Of a stretch of 64,000 nucleotides of DNA, positions 46,419 to 58,560 are shown piece after piece (position 1 is the stretch's first letter; each line of letters opens with the position of its first letter). The notes under the pieces are model-generated. The model saw only the letters and a program-made list of their open reading frames with translations. It did no database searches and had not been told where the DNA came from. The DNA is from Rana temporaria (Eukaryota; Chordata; Amphibia; Anura; Ranidae): positions 299,126,252-299,190,251 of the forward strand of contig NC_053491.1 in NCBI RefSeq assembly GCF_905171775.1. The letters run 5' to 3'. A program made the position numbers and the translations under genes.

Positions 46419-47588
46419 TACCTCAGAATATGGTTATATGTTTTTTTTGTGTGTTTTTTTCTTTTTTTGGGTATGTTTTTTGTTGATTTATGTTTTTTTT
46501 TAGATTATGCCCAGGAGAATTTGGAGAGCGGGCATACATCACAGTGGACCATGTAGGCCCAGGGTGGGCCGCTGGGGGACTGTGGCACTATGGGAAGTAA
46601 CACGAAGTCACACGAAGTCACAAAAAGTCACAAGGAATATATGATGTACGGAAATTGGAGTTGGGGGGGGAGGGGGGTGGTAGGGGATAGTTAAGGTTCA
46701 CAGAATAAACACATATTGCTGGGGCTGAGGGAGAGGTGAGGTCTGGGGGGGGGGGGGGGTTATGGGGAAGAAGAGAAGGATTAAGAATTAAGAATAGGGA
46801 AGAAGGAGCCCAACTGGAGAGCCCTTAGGAAGTGAGCGGGGTTGTTAGGAGAAGAATAGCTGATCTAAAGGTACTCCTCCTGGAGGAGATGCCCCGGGTT
46901 ACCCTCCGTGACGCCCCCCTTCTCTTTGTCCCGGCCTCCCCCCTCCATCCCCCGGTGGGGGGGGGAGGGGGGATAATATACCGAGGAGGAGGTAAATGCG
47001 GGCAGAGAGGGTTAAAGGTTAAGAGAAGGCAAGAACCGGTATGGCGACCTTAGATAGACTATGAGAGGGGGAGGAGGGTGGGGGGGGGAAGGCGAGTGGG
47101 GCAGGGAAAATCAAAATCAAAATATAAAACGCGAGGACTCTGGGACAATGGAATAAATGGTGGCTACTGAAAGAGAAACAAAATGGCATGTGAAGAAAGA
47201 ATAACTCTGCTAGGCAGGAAATTGGGAAATAAGTAACAAAACTGTAGGGTAATGATAATGGTCGGAGGGAGGAGGGAGTAGCAGGCTGGGGGGTCTCTTT
47301 TTTTTATTTTTGTTCCCTTGTTCTCTTTTTTTGTTTTTTTTGTTTTTGCATCACCTAATTAGACCAGCCCCTAGATTAGGGACTGCCCACCGAACCACTG
47401 GGTGGGAAGGTTAAAAGTGGGTAACTTACCCTTGGGGGACTTAGAAGCAGGAGGGAGGGTAGGGCGGGAGTTAGCGGGGGGGAGATAAAGTAAAGTGGGT
47501 AAGGGGGATTGGGTTTTTTTTTTTCTTTTCTTCTTCTTTTTTTCCTCCCTTTCTCCGTTTCCTCTCTCCCTTCCCCTCATCGCCGGAG

Positions 47589-50500
47589 ATGGAGGGATTA
47601 AAAATAACCTCCCTGAACGCAAAGGGACTTAATGTCCCTGAAAAACGCAGGATGTTGCTGAACGATCTGCGACATTCAGAGACAGATATTGCCTACATAC
47701 AGGAGACTCACTTTAGGACAGGGGGGCTCCCACTATTGCAAAATAGGTTCTTCCCTTCGGCCTACCGCGCAGGGAACCAGGAAGCAAAATCCAAGGGGGT
47801 CTCTATTTTGATTTCTAATAGGATCCCCTGGACATTAGAAAGTTGCTACCGAGACCCAAAAGGGAGATACCTTTTTTTAAAAGGGAAGATAGGAGAAACA
47901 AAAGTGACTTTAGCTACAGTGTATGTGCCTAATGTACATCAAGATACCTTTATGAGGAAGACTCTCAAAGAGTTGATGGAGTTTTCAGAAGGCAAATTGA
48001 TTTTGGGGGGGGGGTTTTAATATCCCCCTGAATCCAAAGATAGACACCTCAAGGGGAGCTTCGGCTATCCCAGAGGGGGTTAGACGGGAAGTCCTACGTA
48101 GACTGTACGAAATCCAGCTGGTGGATGCATGGAGGACGTTACATGGGGAAGAGAGGGACTACACCTTCTTCTCCAATCCCCACCAGGTGTACTCCAGGAT
48201 AGATCTCTTCATGATACCTCACTACCTGATCTCCTCTGTGAAGGAGGTGTCCATTGGCAGTATTACATGGTCGGATCATGCCCCGGTTAGCCTGCGTATC
48301 TCACTATCTGGCGTAGGGCTTGCACAGGAGAGAAGGTGGCGTCTAAATGAAAGCCTTTTGCAGAATAGGGAAGTGAGAGAAGATGTTGCTCGGGAAATCA
48401 CAGAATACTTCCAAATGAATGCTACCCCCGGGAGTAATCTAGGGATGGTGTGGGAAGCGCACAAAGCGGTGATCAGGGGTGTCCTTATCAGACATGGATC
48501 GATTCTAAAAAGGAAGCGAGAACAGCAGGTTAAAAATCTACTAACAGAGATTCAGGAATTAGAACTACAACATAAAAAGACACATACCCCTCAAACAGGC
48601 AGAGAACTGAGCCACCTGAGAAGGCAGATGACAGAGATCCTACGCTATAAGGCCAAAGCAATAATACAAAGGGGAAGGAAAATAAATTACGAATTTGGAG
48701 ATAAGTGTAGTAAACTACTAGCCGGGAAATTGAAAGAGAAGAGTCAGCAAACGTATGTCTCGCAAATTAAGGGGAAGAAGGGACAATTAAAACGTACGCC
48801 AGGGGAGATAGTGGAGGAGTTTGGGAGATATTACTCCTCTCTATATAATTTGGCACAGCTACCAGTAGCCCCACCCAAAATAGAAGAATATCTCTCATCA
48901 ATGGACCTAGCTAGGTTATCATCAATAGCTCAGGCCAGTTTAGACACCCCCATCTCGATAGAAGAAATAGAGGCAACGTTAAAAACTATGAAGGAAGGGA
49001 AAGCACCGGGACCGGATGGCTATACGATAAGATACTATAAAGAATTTGTAACACTGCTGGGAGGGCAGTTAGCAAAGTTTCTCAATGCAGTAGGCCAGAC
49101 GGCTGGGTTTCCGCCGGACGCATTACTAGCTCAAATAATAGTCATTCCCAAAGATGGGAAAGATCCGGCGGAGTGCGGCAGCTATAGGCCGATTTCATTG
49201 TTAAACTCCGATTTAAAACTCTTTACGAAGTTATTAGCAAGACGGATCCAAGTATGGTTACCCGAGCTAGTCGATATGGATCAAGTTGGATTCGTACCTA
49301 CACGGGAGGCAAGAGATGGTACAATAAGGGTGCTTAATCTGGTGCAGGGGGCCACCGACGGGGACATCCCTTGCGTGTTCCTAAATACCGATGCCGAGAA
49401 GGCTTTTGATAGAGTGAGTTGGAATTTCCTGTTCTCAGTACTGAGACACGTGGGCCTGGGGGAGAAAATGTTAAGGTGTATAGGGAGTGTTTACACAGAC
49501 CCACGTGCCTCAGTGAGAGTTAACGGGATGTTCTCTAAAACTTTTCAAATCACAAACGGAACGTGCCAGGGATGTCCCCTGTCACCGCTACTATTTGTGT
49601 TATCTTTGGAGCCCTTACTAAATAAAATACGCCAAAATCCGGATATACAGGGTATACAGATAGGGGGGAGTAGGCATAAAATAACCGCATTTGCAGATGA
49701 CTTGCTGTTTACTATATCAAACCCACACGTATCTCTTCCCAATCTCGTCAAAGAAATCGCTAAATTCGGAGAGCTCTCCAATCTAAAAATAAATCAAGCA
49801 AAATCTGAAGCAATGAGTGTGTCAATGACACCCCAGAAACAGTCGATTATACAACAAAACTTTGGTTTTAAGTGGAAGACTGCGCTAAAATACTTGGGTA
49901 CCCTGATTCCAGCAAATATAAAAGAAGTTTTTAAAATAAATTTTCCACCTCTTCTTACTTCAATAAGAATGCTACTTGAGAAATGGCAACATGGACTACA
50001 TTCATGGTTCGGCAGAAATAATATAGTCAAGATGAGCATCTTGCCAAAGATCACGTATCTGTTTCAAACACTGCCGATAACGATACCATCGGCCTTCCTA
50101 CGGCAAATCAACACCCTCCTGATGAAATTCATCTGGGCAGGGAAAAAGGCAAGAATTAAGAAAGAGGTGATGAGGTTACCCAAGTGTTTTGGGGGGATGG
50201 CAGTCCCGGATATTGCCAAATATTACCAACGGCACATTTGACGAGATTGATAGATTGGTGCAGAAACGGATACTATAAAAGGTGGGTTGAGGTAGAACAG
50301 CAGACCTGTCCAATAACACTAAGTAGAGCCCCTTGGTGTTACAAGTTACTGCCAAGTAAGATGAAGAAACACCCTATAATTGGCCCCACGTTGTCAATTG
50401 CGGCTAAAATATGTAAAAATCCAAAATTCTCGTCGAAGTATTCTCCCCTGTTCCCTATATTCGGGAACCCAGGCTTCATACCAGGTACAGTAGGAGCAGT

Positions 50501-51382
50501 TTTTAATAAATTAAAACAAAGGGGTAAGGTACAGGTATCACATTTTCTGCAAACTGGTATGTGGCCATCAATGGAGGCCCTAACAAAGAGAGGAGGGAAT
50601 TATGAGTTACCCCTTTTGGCAAGCATTTCAAATAAGTGACTTTTTAAGATCCCTGGGACAACCATCTAATTTTCGGCGACAACTTACAAAATTTGAACAA
50701 TACTGCGACGAGGAGGAACCAATACAAAGAGTGAGTTCAAAGATGTATAGACTATTGAATTCCCCTCAGGAGGATTTTGAGTTGCCGGGATTGGGGAAAT
50801 GGGAAAGAGATCTGGGGAGAAATTTCTCACAGACTCAACGTAAACACATAATTCACTTAGCACTAAACTCCTCAATATCTACGCGAATACAGGAATCCAA
50901 CTATAAACTATTGTCCCAATGGTATTATACACCAGTAAGGCTACATAAATTTTCTAAAGGCTACTCAGAGTATTGTTGGAGATGTGGGGTGGAGCAGGGA
51001 ACTTTGCTGCATATATTTTGGTCCTGTGCAAAAGTAAGAGAATACTGGAAGGAAGTCCAGAGAATTGTTCAAAAATTTACGGAACACCAGATTCCGGAGG
51101 ATCCAGCTTTTTTTCTGCTCCATTGCTCACAAATCCCGGTGCGAGTACAAAAAGATGGTGATATGCCACATGATAAATACTGCCAGAAATGGAATAACAT
51201 TACAATGGAGAGACAGTAGATCACCCTCTATTGCGAGATGGCTCAATAGAGTGAGAGAGACTGGAGCCATAGAAGACCTGATCCTCTCAGCCCGGAACAA
51301 AAGGGATCAGTATGTAGAAACTTGGAAAGGTTGGAACCAGTTTATGAGTACGGAAGAGGGGAAGAGACTACTGGAGGAATAG
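47589..51382 (+). pseudogene. L1-3 ORF2, four frame breaks
   Basis: The endonuclease starts at Met 47,589 with ITSLNAKGLNVPEKR and IQETHF (38-42), and is broken at a G10 run (48,005-48,014) just within the expected GDFN motif. The long open part (48,121-50,241, 706 codons) has SRIDLFMIPH, SDHAPVSL (51-58), GKAPGPDGYTIRYY, EKAFDRVSW, CQGCPLSPLLFVL and FADDLLF at about 523-529. C-terminal parts (50,184-51,382) contain a C-H segment (CWRCGVEQGTLLHIFWSC). Other frame changes lie near 50,235, 50,620 and 51,180. The catalytic residues are otherwise intact. Confidence 0.9.
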
Positions 51383-51904
51383 ATAGGGGAGAGAAGAATC
51401 CGTTTTGGGTAGATGTGGAATGGGAGAGGCCGAGGGGTTGAAGTAGGGGAGGATCCGTCCGTCTCCGGCGGTGTGGGTGAGGGGGGGGAGTGGGCGGGAT
51501 ACTTTCTCCTCTTTTTTTTTTTTTTTTTTTGTTGTTGTTGAGGATTATGTTGATTTCAGTTTTAAGGGAGGGTTAGGTGGGGTATAGGAATGGACAAGGG
51601 AACAGAGGGGAGGGAAAAGCGTGAGGTCAATATAGCGGTATTAAGAAACGGGAAAAGAAGCTATCGATAAAAGGCAGGCGGGCGTGGGAACAGAGTAAGG
51701 GGACCAGGGAGGTACTGCCTGGGGTTTATTCATATTAAGTTTCTGAACCCCCACCTGTTTATTTGCTAGCCCGTCATAAATGTGTAGTGATAAGAACTAT
51801 ATGATTATGTATCCATTGTATAAGTTATGTCAACCCTCTGTGAACCTTACCATATAAAAAAAAATAAAAGATTTAAATATGAAAAAAAAAGAACATGTAA
51901 TTGT

Positions 51905-52094
51905 ACATACAAGACTATTAGCACTTAAAGACAACCTATAATGTATTTTCATCACGTATTTTAAAGTTATGTAAAATTATTCTAAAAGTAGCTTTTGTTG
52001 CAATTTCAATTTTTTTAAAACCTTGTTACTGTACTGTATGTTGTATACTGTACAATCTTATTGATTCTACCAGTGGGTGCTATATATTTTCAAT
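51905..52094. other. Short non-coding spacer between L1-3 and T2
   Basis: AT-rich host-like DNA that continues the sequence interrupted by L1-3. No feature was seen. Confidence 0.4.
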
Positions 52095-52701
52095 TACCGT
52101 ATTTATCGGCCTACATCAAACGCACTTTTTTCCCCTTAAAATCAGGGGGGGGGGGGAGAATCACATGTGCGTGTTATACGCCGATCCCTGCTGAGGGAAG
52201 AGGAGCGAGCGCCGCTGAATTACATAGAGCCGTGACCTCCTTCCTGTGTATCCGGCGCTCCGTCACACAGCCACGCCTCCTGGCCCCGCATTGGACCACT
52301 GTACTGTATCATATGAGCAGGGGCAGGAGGAATGGCTGTGCCTGATGGAGTGCCGGATACACAGGAAGGAGATCACGGCTCTATGTAATTCAGTGGCGCT
52401 CGCTCCCCCTCTCCCCTATAGGAGACAGCAGGGATGATCTGACACCGAAAGGTGAAACTGCATATGGGCACTGAACAGGCAGGGCATTTTGGCAAATGTA
52501 TAGGCTGCAGATGGGCTCTAATCAGGCTGCAGTGAGGAGCAATGCTGCAGATGGGCACAGATCAGGCTGCATAGAGGCTGCAGATGGACAAAGATCAGGA
52601 TGCATTGAGGCTGCAGATGAGCACATAAGGCTGCATTGATGCTCAGATACTATTTTGCTTCAAAGTGGGTTATTAAAAAATAAATAAAAAAAATATTTTA
52701 T

Positions 52702-53823
52702 ATCTCTTTCGTTCATGGACGGACACAGCATCCTTTGACAGTAGGGACGTCCCCAAGCAGTGTCAAAATTTTTTGGAGGAACTCCAACCTTAAACTGCCG
52801 CCTGTAACACCCTGCGGCCGAAGGAGGCATCAGAAGATGCACTCACATCCACCTTGTAAAACTTAGAAAAAGTGTGGACCGACGACCAGGTCGCTGCCTT
52901 ACACACCTGTAACACAGAGGCTTGATGTCTGAAAGCCCAAGAGGCACCGATCGCCCTGGTCGAATGTGTCGTGACCCGAAAAGGAGGCGCCCGCCCCTTC
53001 AGGGCATAGGCCTGAAGCACAACCTGTCGGATCCACCTGGAAATGGTAGCCGACGAGACTGCCAGACCCTTTCTGGGACCAGACACCGACACAAACAGTG
53101 AGTCCGACTTCCGGAACGGAGCCGTCGCCGATAAGTAAACTCGAAGGGCCCGAACCACATCCAGGGAATGTAAAATGGCCTCCTTCGGGTTCTTCGGGTG
53201 AGGACATAAGGCCAGAGACGCCATAAAAAAAACCCTCACAGTCGCTACCCAAATGGGAAAGGAGGGAGAGGAAATAAGGGAAAGAGGAAAGCAGGGCAAG
53301 CCCTCAGTCGACCTCCCAGGGGAAAATTCAAGCCAGACCACTTACCTGAGCAAGGGGCCACTACTTACCCGTCCTGCGACCACCGGCTGGAGGTATCCCA
53401 GACAGAACCAACGTCCGCTAAACGGCATGGCTGTCGGCCAGACACACTGTGACAAAGCCATAAAAGACCGGTCATATGTGTGCCCTAGAACAAGATGTTC
53501 CCCGGCCACCCCTGGAGCAACGGGGCCTGTCGTGGACGTCCCAAAGCTGAGCCAAGGGCCGGCACATGCTCGATGGCCGAACATGGGGGGACTACAAGTG
53601 TCAAGACCCAGCCTGTCACCCAGTCGGCTGTTGATAGAAGAATCACAGGATTCAAAAAGCAAAAAAAAAATCGAAAGAAAAAAATCTCCAGAAGTGCCTG
53701 ACCTCTTCTGTCGTTAGGCAGAAAAAAACCGAGGCTGCTAGAGCAGGGTGTGGGTTATGCCCGGGGGGCCACGCTCCCTACTGTCAAAGGATGCCGTGTC
53801 CGTCCATGAACGAAAGAGAAAAA
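52702..53823 (-). mobile_element. DIRS copy 3: short internally deleted derivative
   Basis: It has matching inverted ends: TTTCGTTCATGGACGGACAC at the left and its complement GTCCGTCCATGAACGAAA at the right. Between them lies only the 3' part of the recombinase (52,790-53,341) and 5' non-coding sequence; gag, RT and RNase H are absent. Length is about 1.12 kb. It is directly followed by copy 4. Confidence 0.8.
52790..53341 (-). CDS. DIRS copy 3 tyrosine recombinase C-terminal domain, open frame
   Basis: An uninterrupted 183-codon frame. It contains PKEAILHSLDVVRALRVYLS, SDSLFVSVSGPRKGLAVSSA, SRWIRQVVLQAYALKGRAPP, THSTRAIGASWAF (box II H..R at about residues 126-129) and HTFSKFYKVDVSAS (tyrosine near residue 161). 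The box I arginine region (RRVSELAA) and the N-terminal domain are missing, replaced by sequence that is not homologous. It is the only DIRS frame in the window without a stop, but it cannot be a full recombinase. Whether a start codon is used is unknown. Confidence 0.75.
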   Translation of the reverse strand: MVWLEFSPGRSTEGLPCFPLSLISSPSFPIWVATVRVFFMASLALCPHPKNPKEAILHSLDVVRALRVYLSATAPFRKSDSLFVSVSGPRKGLAVSSATISRWIRQVVLQAYALKGRAPPFRVTTHSTRAIGASWAFRHQASVLQVCKAATWSSVHTFSKFYKVDVSASSDASFGRRVLQAAV

Positions 53824-54299
53824 ATTGGATTTTTTGTACTCGCCGTAAAATCTTTTTTTGTCGTTCATGGACGGACAGAGCCTTCTCGGGTCTTGACAAG
53901 TGGGTTATGTTCCTGTTCACAGGAGAGGACTAGGCAGAACGTGTTAAAGTAACATGTATTTAATTATCTAACAGAGTTAAACAGCCCCGCCCAGGGGGCG
54001 GTTCCTCCAGACATAACCCTCCTCCCTGCAGCATGCAGCCTCAGTTCGTAACAAGCAGTACATACCTAAAAAGGAGGGGTGGGTGCTGTGTCCATCCATG
54101 GACGACAGAGAAAGGGATTTTACGGCTAGTACAAAAAATCATATTTTCTCTTATTGTCCATGGAGAGACACAGCCTTATCAAGTCTAGACAAGTGGGACG
54201 TCCCCAGGCAGTGTACAAAAAAAAACGATGGGTGGGAACAGTATCAGTAAAAACAAAACAACTTCACCCCAAACAAGCAGAGCTCCTCATTGGAGGAGA

Positions 54300-54910
54300 T
54301 ACAACTTTAAACAGCCGCCTGCAGAACCTTGCGGCCAAAGGAAGCATCAGAAGATGCACTCACATCAACCTTGTAAAATTAGGAAAAAGTGAACAGACGA
54401 CCAAGTCGCCGCCTTTACACACCTGTAATAGACACTTGATGTCGGAAAGCCCAGGAAGCACCAATTGTCCTGGTCGAATGCGCCGTGACCGGAAAGGGGG
54501 GCGCCCGCCCCTTAAGAGCATAGGCCTGTATGACGTTCTGCCTGATCCACCAAGAAATGGTGGCCGACGAGACCGCCAGGCCCTTTTGTGGACCAGACAC
54601 CAACACAAAAATTGAGTCAGACCTCCAAAAACGGAGCCGTAGCAGACAGGTACATCCGCAAAGCGCATACCACGTCTAAAGTATGAAGCGCAACCTCCTT
54701 AGGATGCGCCGGCCGAGGACATAAGGATGGAAGTACAATGTCCTCATTCAGGTGAAAGGTCGAAACCACCTTCGGAAAAAAGGAAGGTTGCAGGCGCAAC
54801 ACCGCCTTATCCTTATGGAGGATCAAGTATGGCGACTTGCAAGACAAGGCAGCCAACTAAGAAACCCTTCTGACAGAAGTAATGGCCACCAAAAAAGCCA
54901 CCTTCTTTAG
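54300..54910 (-). pseudogene. DIRS copy 4 tyrosine recombinase, catalytic part
   Basis: Fragments in different frames: FHLNEDIVLPSLCPRPAHPK, EVALHTLDVVCALRMYLSAT, GLAVSSATISWWIRQNVIQA, YALKGRAPPFPVTAHSTR and TIGASWAFRHQVS, then a tyrosine-box remnant. The box II H-S-T-R is present. Frameshifts near 54,470 and 54,630 break it. Confidence 0.8.
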
Positions 54911-55327
54911 ACTTCTAACATGTACAGTCCGCAATTTTTTATTTTTACGCTGTACATACCTTCTAATCTATCTTTTCATTCCGACTTCCCACGGGGAGAA
55001 ATACCCGGAGTAGGCATTTCCAAGCTGAGGAGGCATGTCATCTGGGAGGTCGCCCAGATGATTGACGTCTTTTCAGCAAAAGCTCCCCCCGGCGGATAAG
55101 GCCCCCGTATTGCGTAGGCGCGTCCGAGTCACGGCGTTTCCGAAAGAAGCCCAACATGCAGATCTGCTACTCGGCTCTATACGGCGCAGGGAGAAGAACC
55201 CGTAAGCCGGAATGAAAAGAAAGATTATAAGGTATGTACAGCGTAAAAAAAAAAAAAAAACAATTGGCGGACTGTACATGTTAGAAGTTGTTCTGAGAAA
55301 AATGTTATTTGGACCTCCGCTTTAAGA
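54911..55327. mobile_element. MITE inserted in DIRS copy 4
   Basis: Inverted ends ACTTCTAACATGTACAGTCC (54,911) and its complement (to 55,288) extend at least 80 bp inward (ACGCTGTACATACCTT on both sides). The adjacent GACCTCCGCTTTAAG (to 55,327) is also foreign to DIRS. It splits the recombinase gene. The right boundary is uncertain. Confidence 0.7.
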
Positions 55328-55920
55328 GGGGGAAGTATATGACAGACCCCCTGCACAAAAAGGTACCCACCAGAGAATGGACCACCAAAGGCCGCTGAAA
55401 GAACCCAGCCAAGGCTGAAATCTGTCCCTTAATGGTGCTTAAGGCAAGTTTCTAAACCACTCTACGCTGTAAAAACAGCAGGACCCGGAATACATCTGTG
55501 GACGCCACCCCATCTCTTCGCACAAAAAGATGAAGGCCTTCCAGGTGTGACGGTAGAACTTCTTGGAAGAAGAATTCCGTGCCCTTAGCATGGTTGAGAT
55601 GATCGAGTCGGAAAGACCCCAGTCTCTTAAAACTGATAGTGGTCCTCCCCTATTGCAAAGTGCAGAAACCTCTGGTGACTTGCGCAAATTGGGACATGCA
55701 AGTATGTGTCCTTGATGTTCAAGGACCCCAGAAATTCCCCCGAATGGAGCGCAGCCACCACCAAGCTAATAGATTCCATGCAGAACTTCCACACTCTCAC
55801 AAAGGCATTTAGAGCTTTGAGGTCCAAAATTGGACGGACCCCGTCCGTCTTCGGGACCACAAAGATTCAAATAAAATCCCTGAAACCTCTCGTCCTGCGG
55901 AACAGGTACAATTACCCTGC
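55328..55920 (-). pseudogene. DIRS copy 4: RT N-terminus fused to recombinase N-terminus by deletion
   Basis: The minus-strand frame 55,627-55,860 carries VPKTDGVRPILDLKALNAFV and DTYLHVPICASHQRFLHFAI to DHYQF, where reverse transcriptase stops. Immediately after comes the recombinase N-terminal region (LSDSIISTMLRARNSSSKKF, WKAFIFLCEEMGWRPQM). The missing interval is about 1.5 kb compared with copy 2, including YLDDLL and all RNase H. Confidence 0.8.
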
Positions 55921-56215
55921 AACTTAGCAAGTCATGCACTACCCCTTGTAGCGCAGACCGACGAGCCGGAAGGAGAGGGAGACTTGAGGGAAAGAATCTG
56001 TTCGGTGGATAGGAAAGAAACTATCTTGTACCCCTAAGAGACCACCTCGCAGACCCACTGGTCAGAGAGAAGTTGTGCCCCCACTCATGAGTCAGGTGGG
56101 GGCAAAAAACTTAATGCAGATGCGGGTTTGGATGCTGGCTTGTTCGGCTTACGCACCCAGCTGAGCCTTTGTCGGCCTGGGAGAGTTTACCCGCGAGCCC
56201 TGACTGACGAAAACC

Positions 56216-57330
56216 TCACTTCTGCGTGGGAAAAGAAGGATCCGGCTTACGGCACGGCTCCTTTACCTTGGTGGACTGAGGGAGGAGAGTGCTTTTACCC
56301 CCAGTGACATCCTTGATATTGTTGTCCAGCGAGGTACCAAAAAGCCCCCCACCCTTGAAGGGTAAATCTGCCAGGGCTTTTTTGGATGCTTGGTCAGCAG
56401 ACCAGCATTTCAGCCAAATCAGGTGGCGCAAAACCACCGCCGAAACAGAAGCTCTGGATATCAAGGGGGCTGCATCCAGTGAAGCATCACTGACATATAC
56501 AAGGCCCTGGACCAACTGGTCAGCCAGTCTAATAAATTCAGGAGGAAATTGGTGCTCCTCCACAGTCTGGTGCAAAACCTTTGCCCATTCAGTGAGTGTC
56601 TGAGACACCAAGGTTGCAGCCGCAATGCAGACCCCAGCATGGTAAACAGAACGGGTCAGTGCCTCGGACCTCCCATCAGTATGGTCCTTGAAGGCAGGGG
56701 TTCCTTCTATAGGAAGAGTGGTCACCTTATTTAACCGGGGGGGGGGGGGTCAACCACCAGAGGAGAAGCCCATTTTTTCAACAGGCTGTCCTCAAAAGGG
56801 TAACGGACCGCCAAGCGCTGAGGCGCTTTTCCCATTCCTTATCAATGAACTTGTCAAAAAAGGACACAAGGAAAAACCTTCAAAGAGCTGTCTGATTTGT
56901 GGGACCCAAAAAAGACTGAGCCCTCAGTGGCTGTCTCAGCTGCACTATCCAGCTTAAGGGAGTCCCTTACAGCACTGATAAGCGCACTAACTAGTGCCCT
57001 GTCCTCTACTGACCCAAGCGAGTAGTCTTCCTCTCAAGGAAGGTCCTGGTCATCCTCTGACAACACAGAACCGGGGTCCTGTGCCGCAGCCATGCCCGGG
57101 TCTGAGTCAGAACATTCCCCAGGAGATGGCGGGGGTGCCTTTTCCCCCCCTTACGCCCGCACGCCGCTGCCACCCTGCCAACAAATGTTTCCAGGACTGC
57201 CAACAAAGTGTCCATGGGAACAGCAGGTGCAGGAGCACCAGCTGCCACCTCTGGAATGTTTGGGGAAGAACAACCAGATACCGACTCCATAACACAGACA
57301 GCTCTCTCAGGGACCTATTCAAGACCTGAA
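56216..57330 (-). pseudogene. DIRS copy 4 gag-like ORF
   Basis: The best-kept segment (56,216-56,725) carries TLPIEGTPAFKDHTDGRSEA, LVSQTLTEWAKVLHQTVEEH, LADQLVQGLVYVSDASLDAA, SVSAVVLRHLIWLKCWSADQ and KKALADLPFKGGGLFGTSLD. An upstream Ala/Pro-rich acidic part covers about 57,000-57,300. Compared with copy 1 it is the longest readable gag in the window. Confidence 0.7.
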
Positions 57331-58560
57331 AAAGTCCACCCTCCTTGCTGCGCTGACTGGGGGTTACCCAGGGGACTCACCAACCCAGCAAGAGACTTTT
57401 CAGCGCTGCTGCCCGCCCTCTGTACGGTCACCATCAGGCCAATAGAAGGAGCAGTGGCTCCGAGCGCGTAGCCCAATCAGCCTTTGTTCTCCCTGTTTGA
57501 CCCTCCTCCCGGAAGTGTTCCTGGGAAGTAATCACGTGACCTGTCACGTGACCTGTGAGGCTGGAACAGACTACATCCTGAAGGCCACAGGACAGGCCTG
57601 AAGACTCCACACAATCTGCTTTCTTCACTTCTAAAGCAGCCCATGGATCCGGGACGAGGACTACAGGATGTTACAGATGAGCCTTCTTTCCTTACCTTCT
57701 TGTAAGTGTGTTTTTTACAATGTGTCATTAAAAGAACCTCTTTAATACTGCACTTAGGTGGCGCTTCCTTTCTCTACCCCTTTTTTGCTGTGAGGGAAAA
57801 GCTGTCGAGTAAAAATCTGTGAGGAGATATGTGCTGTGCGCTGCGTAGAAGCCAGCACTAGAGGCCAAAACCACTCATAAAATGGCCGCGGGATGCTTCA
57901 GATAACAGGGAAAGGCCACAGGAAAATGGCCGACTGTAATAGCAAGCTGCGCCATAGCGTGAGCCATCACAAAATGGCAATTTCCAATGCAAACAGCTGA
58001 CTACAAAAAAATGGTGCTGCCAAAATGTTGGCGGCGAAATGCCGCGATGTGGATGAGAAGGCCTAATGGGGCCTCCCTGAGGCAAAGCACACCCCCACAG
58101 AAAAATATGGGCCCAGACACCCCACAGTCCCCCGGTGGGAAAAGGAGCCACCCCACAGGTCCACCCTAGTAGCAGCAGTAGAGCAGCAGAGGGAAATATG
58201 ACAGAGCAGGGAAAGGGAGGCTAGGAGGACCCCCTAACCCCAGGAATGCCCAGCCATACCGACCCGCCGAGGCAGGAAGGACTGTACCTACCCGTCCATG
58301 CGAGGGCCCACTGGCGCATTCCTGACAGGCACACAACAGTGTTGGAGTAGCTGTCGGCCCGGTCCACTGTGAGTGAGAACACCACAGCCCAGTTATGTGT
58401 GCACCCTGGAGCAAAAAGCCCACCGGCCACCCCACGAGTTTTGGGGTGTGTTGTACTAGACCCAGCCCTTGGCAAAGGTGTGCTCACGCGCGCTGGCCGA
58501 ACTGAGGAGACTACAAGGATCTATATATCCAGCCTGTCACTCAGCCGGCAGTTGATAGCT
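57331..58560 (-). other. DIRS copy 4 5' non-coding or degenerate gag region
   Basis: It continues DIRS copy 4 towards its 5' end. It aligns in part with 5.4-6.2 kb of copy 1 and 53.34-53.7 kb of copy 3, including CCCCGGCCACCCC-type and 'cagcctgtcac..agccggcagttgata' blocks. Direct CACGTGACCTGT repeats lie at 57,530-57,560. No frame is open. Confidence 0.55.

Larger units (their letters stand above)
43416..51889 (+). mobile_element. L1-3: full-length Tx1-like LINE, interrupted by element Y
   Basis: It is flanked by the 15-bp duplication agaacatgtaattgt at 43,401-43,415 and 51,890-51,904, with an A-rich tail. ORF1 is at 43,585-44,787 and ORF2 at 47,589-51,382. The inter-ORF distance is 2.8 kb, of which 1.1 kb is the later insertion Y (45,300-46,418). 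Its 5' end, GGGGGGGCGTGGTC followed by GATGG, resembles that of L1-2. Confidence 0.92.

Noticed and set aside
45285..46433. Element Y as a plain DNA transposon with long TIRs
   Set aside because: The palindrome ends at 46,145, leaving a 273-bp unique tail before the second TSD copy, so the inverted arms are not at both termini.
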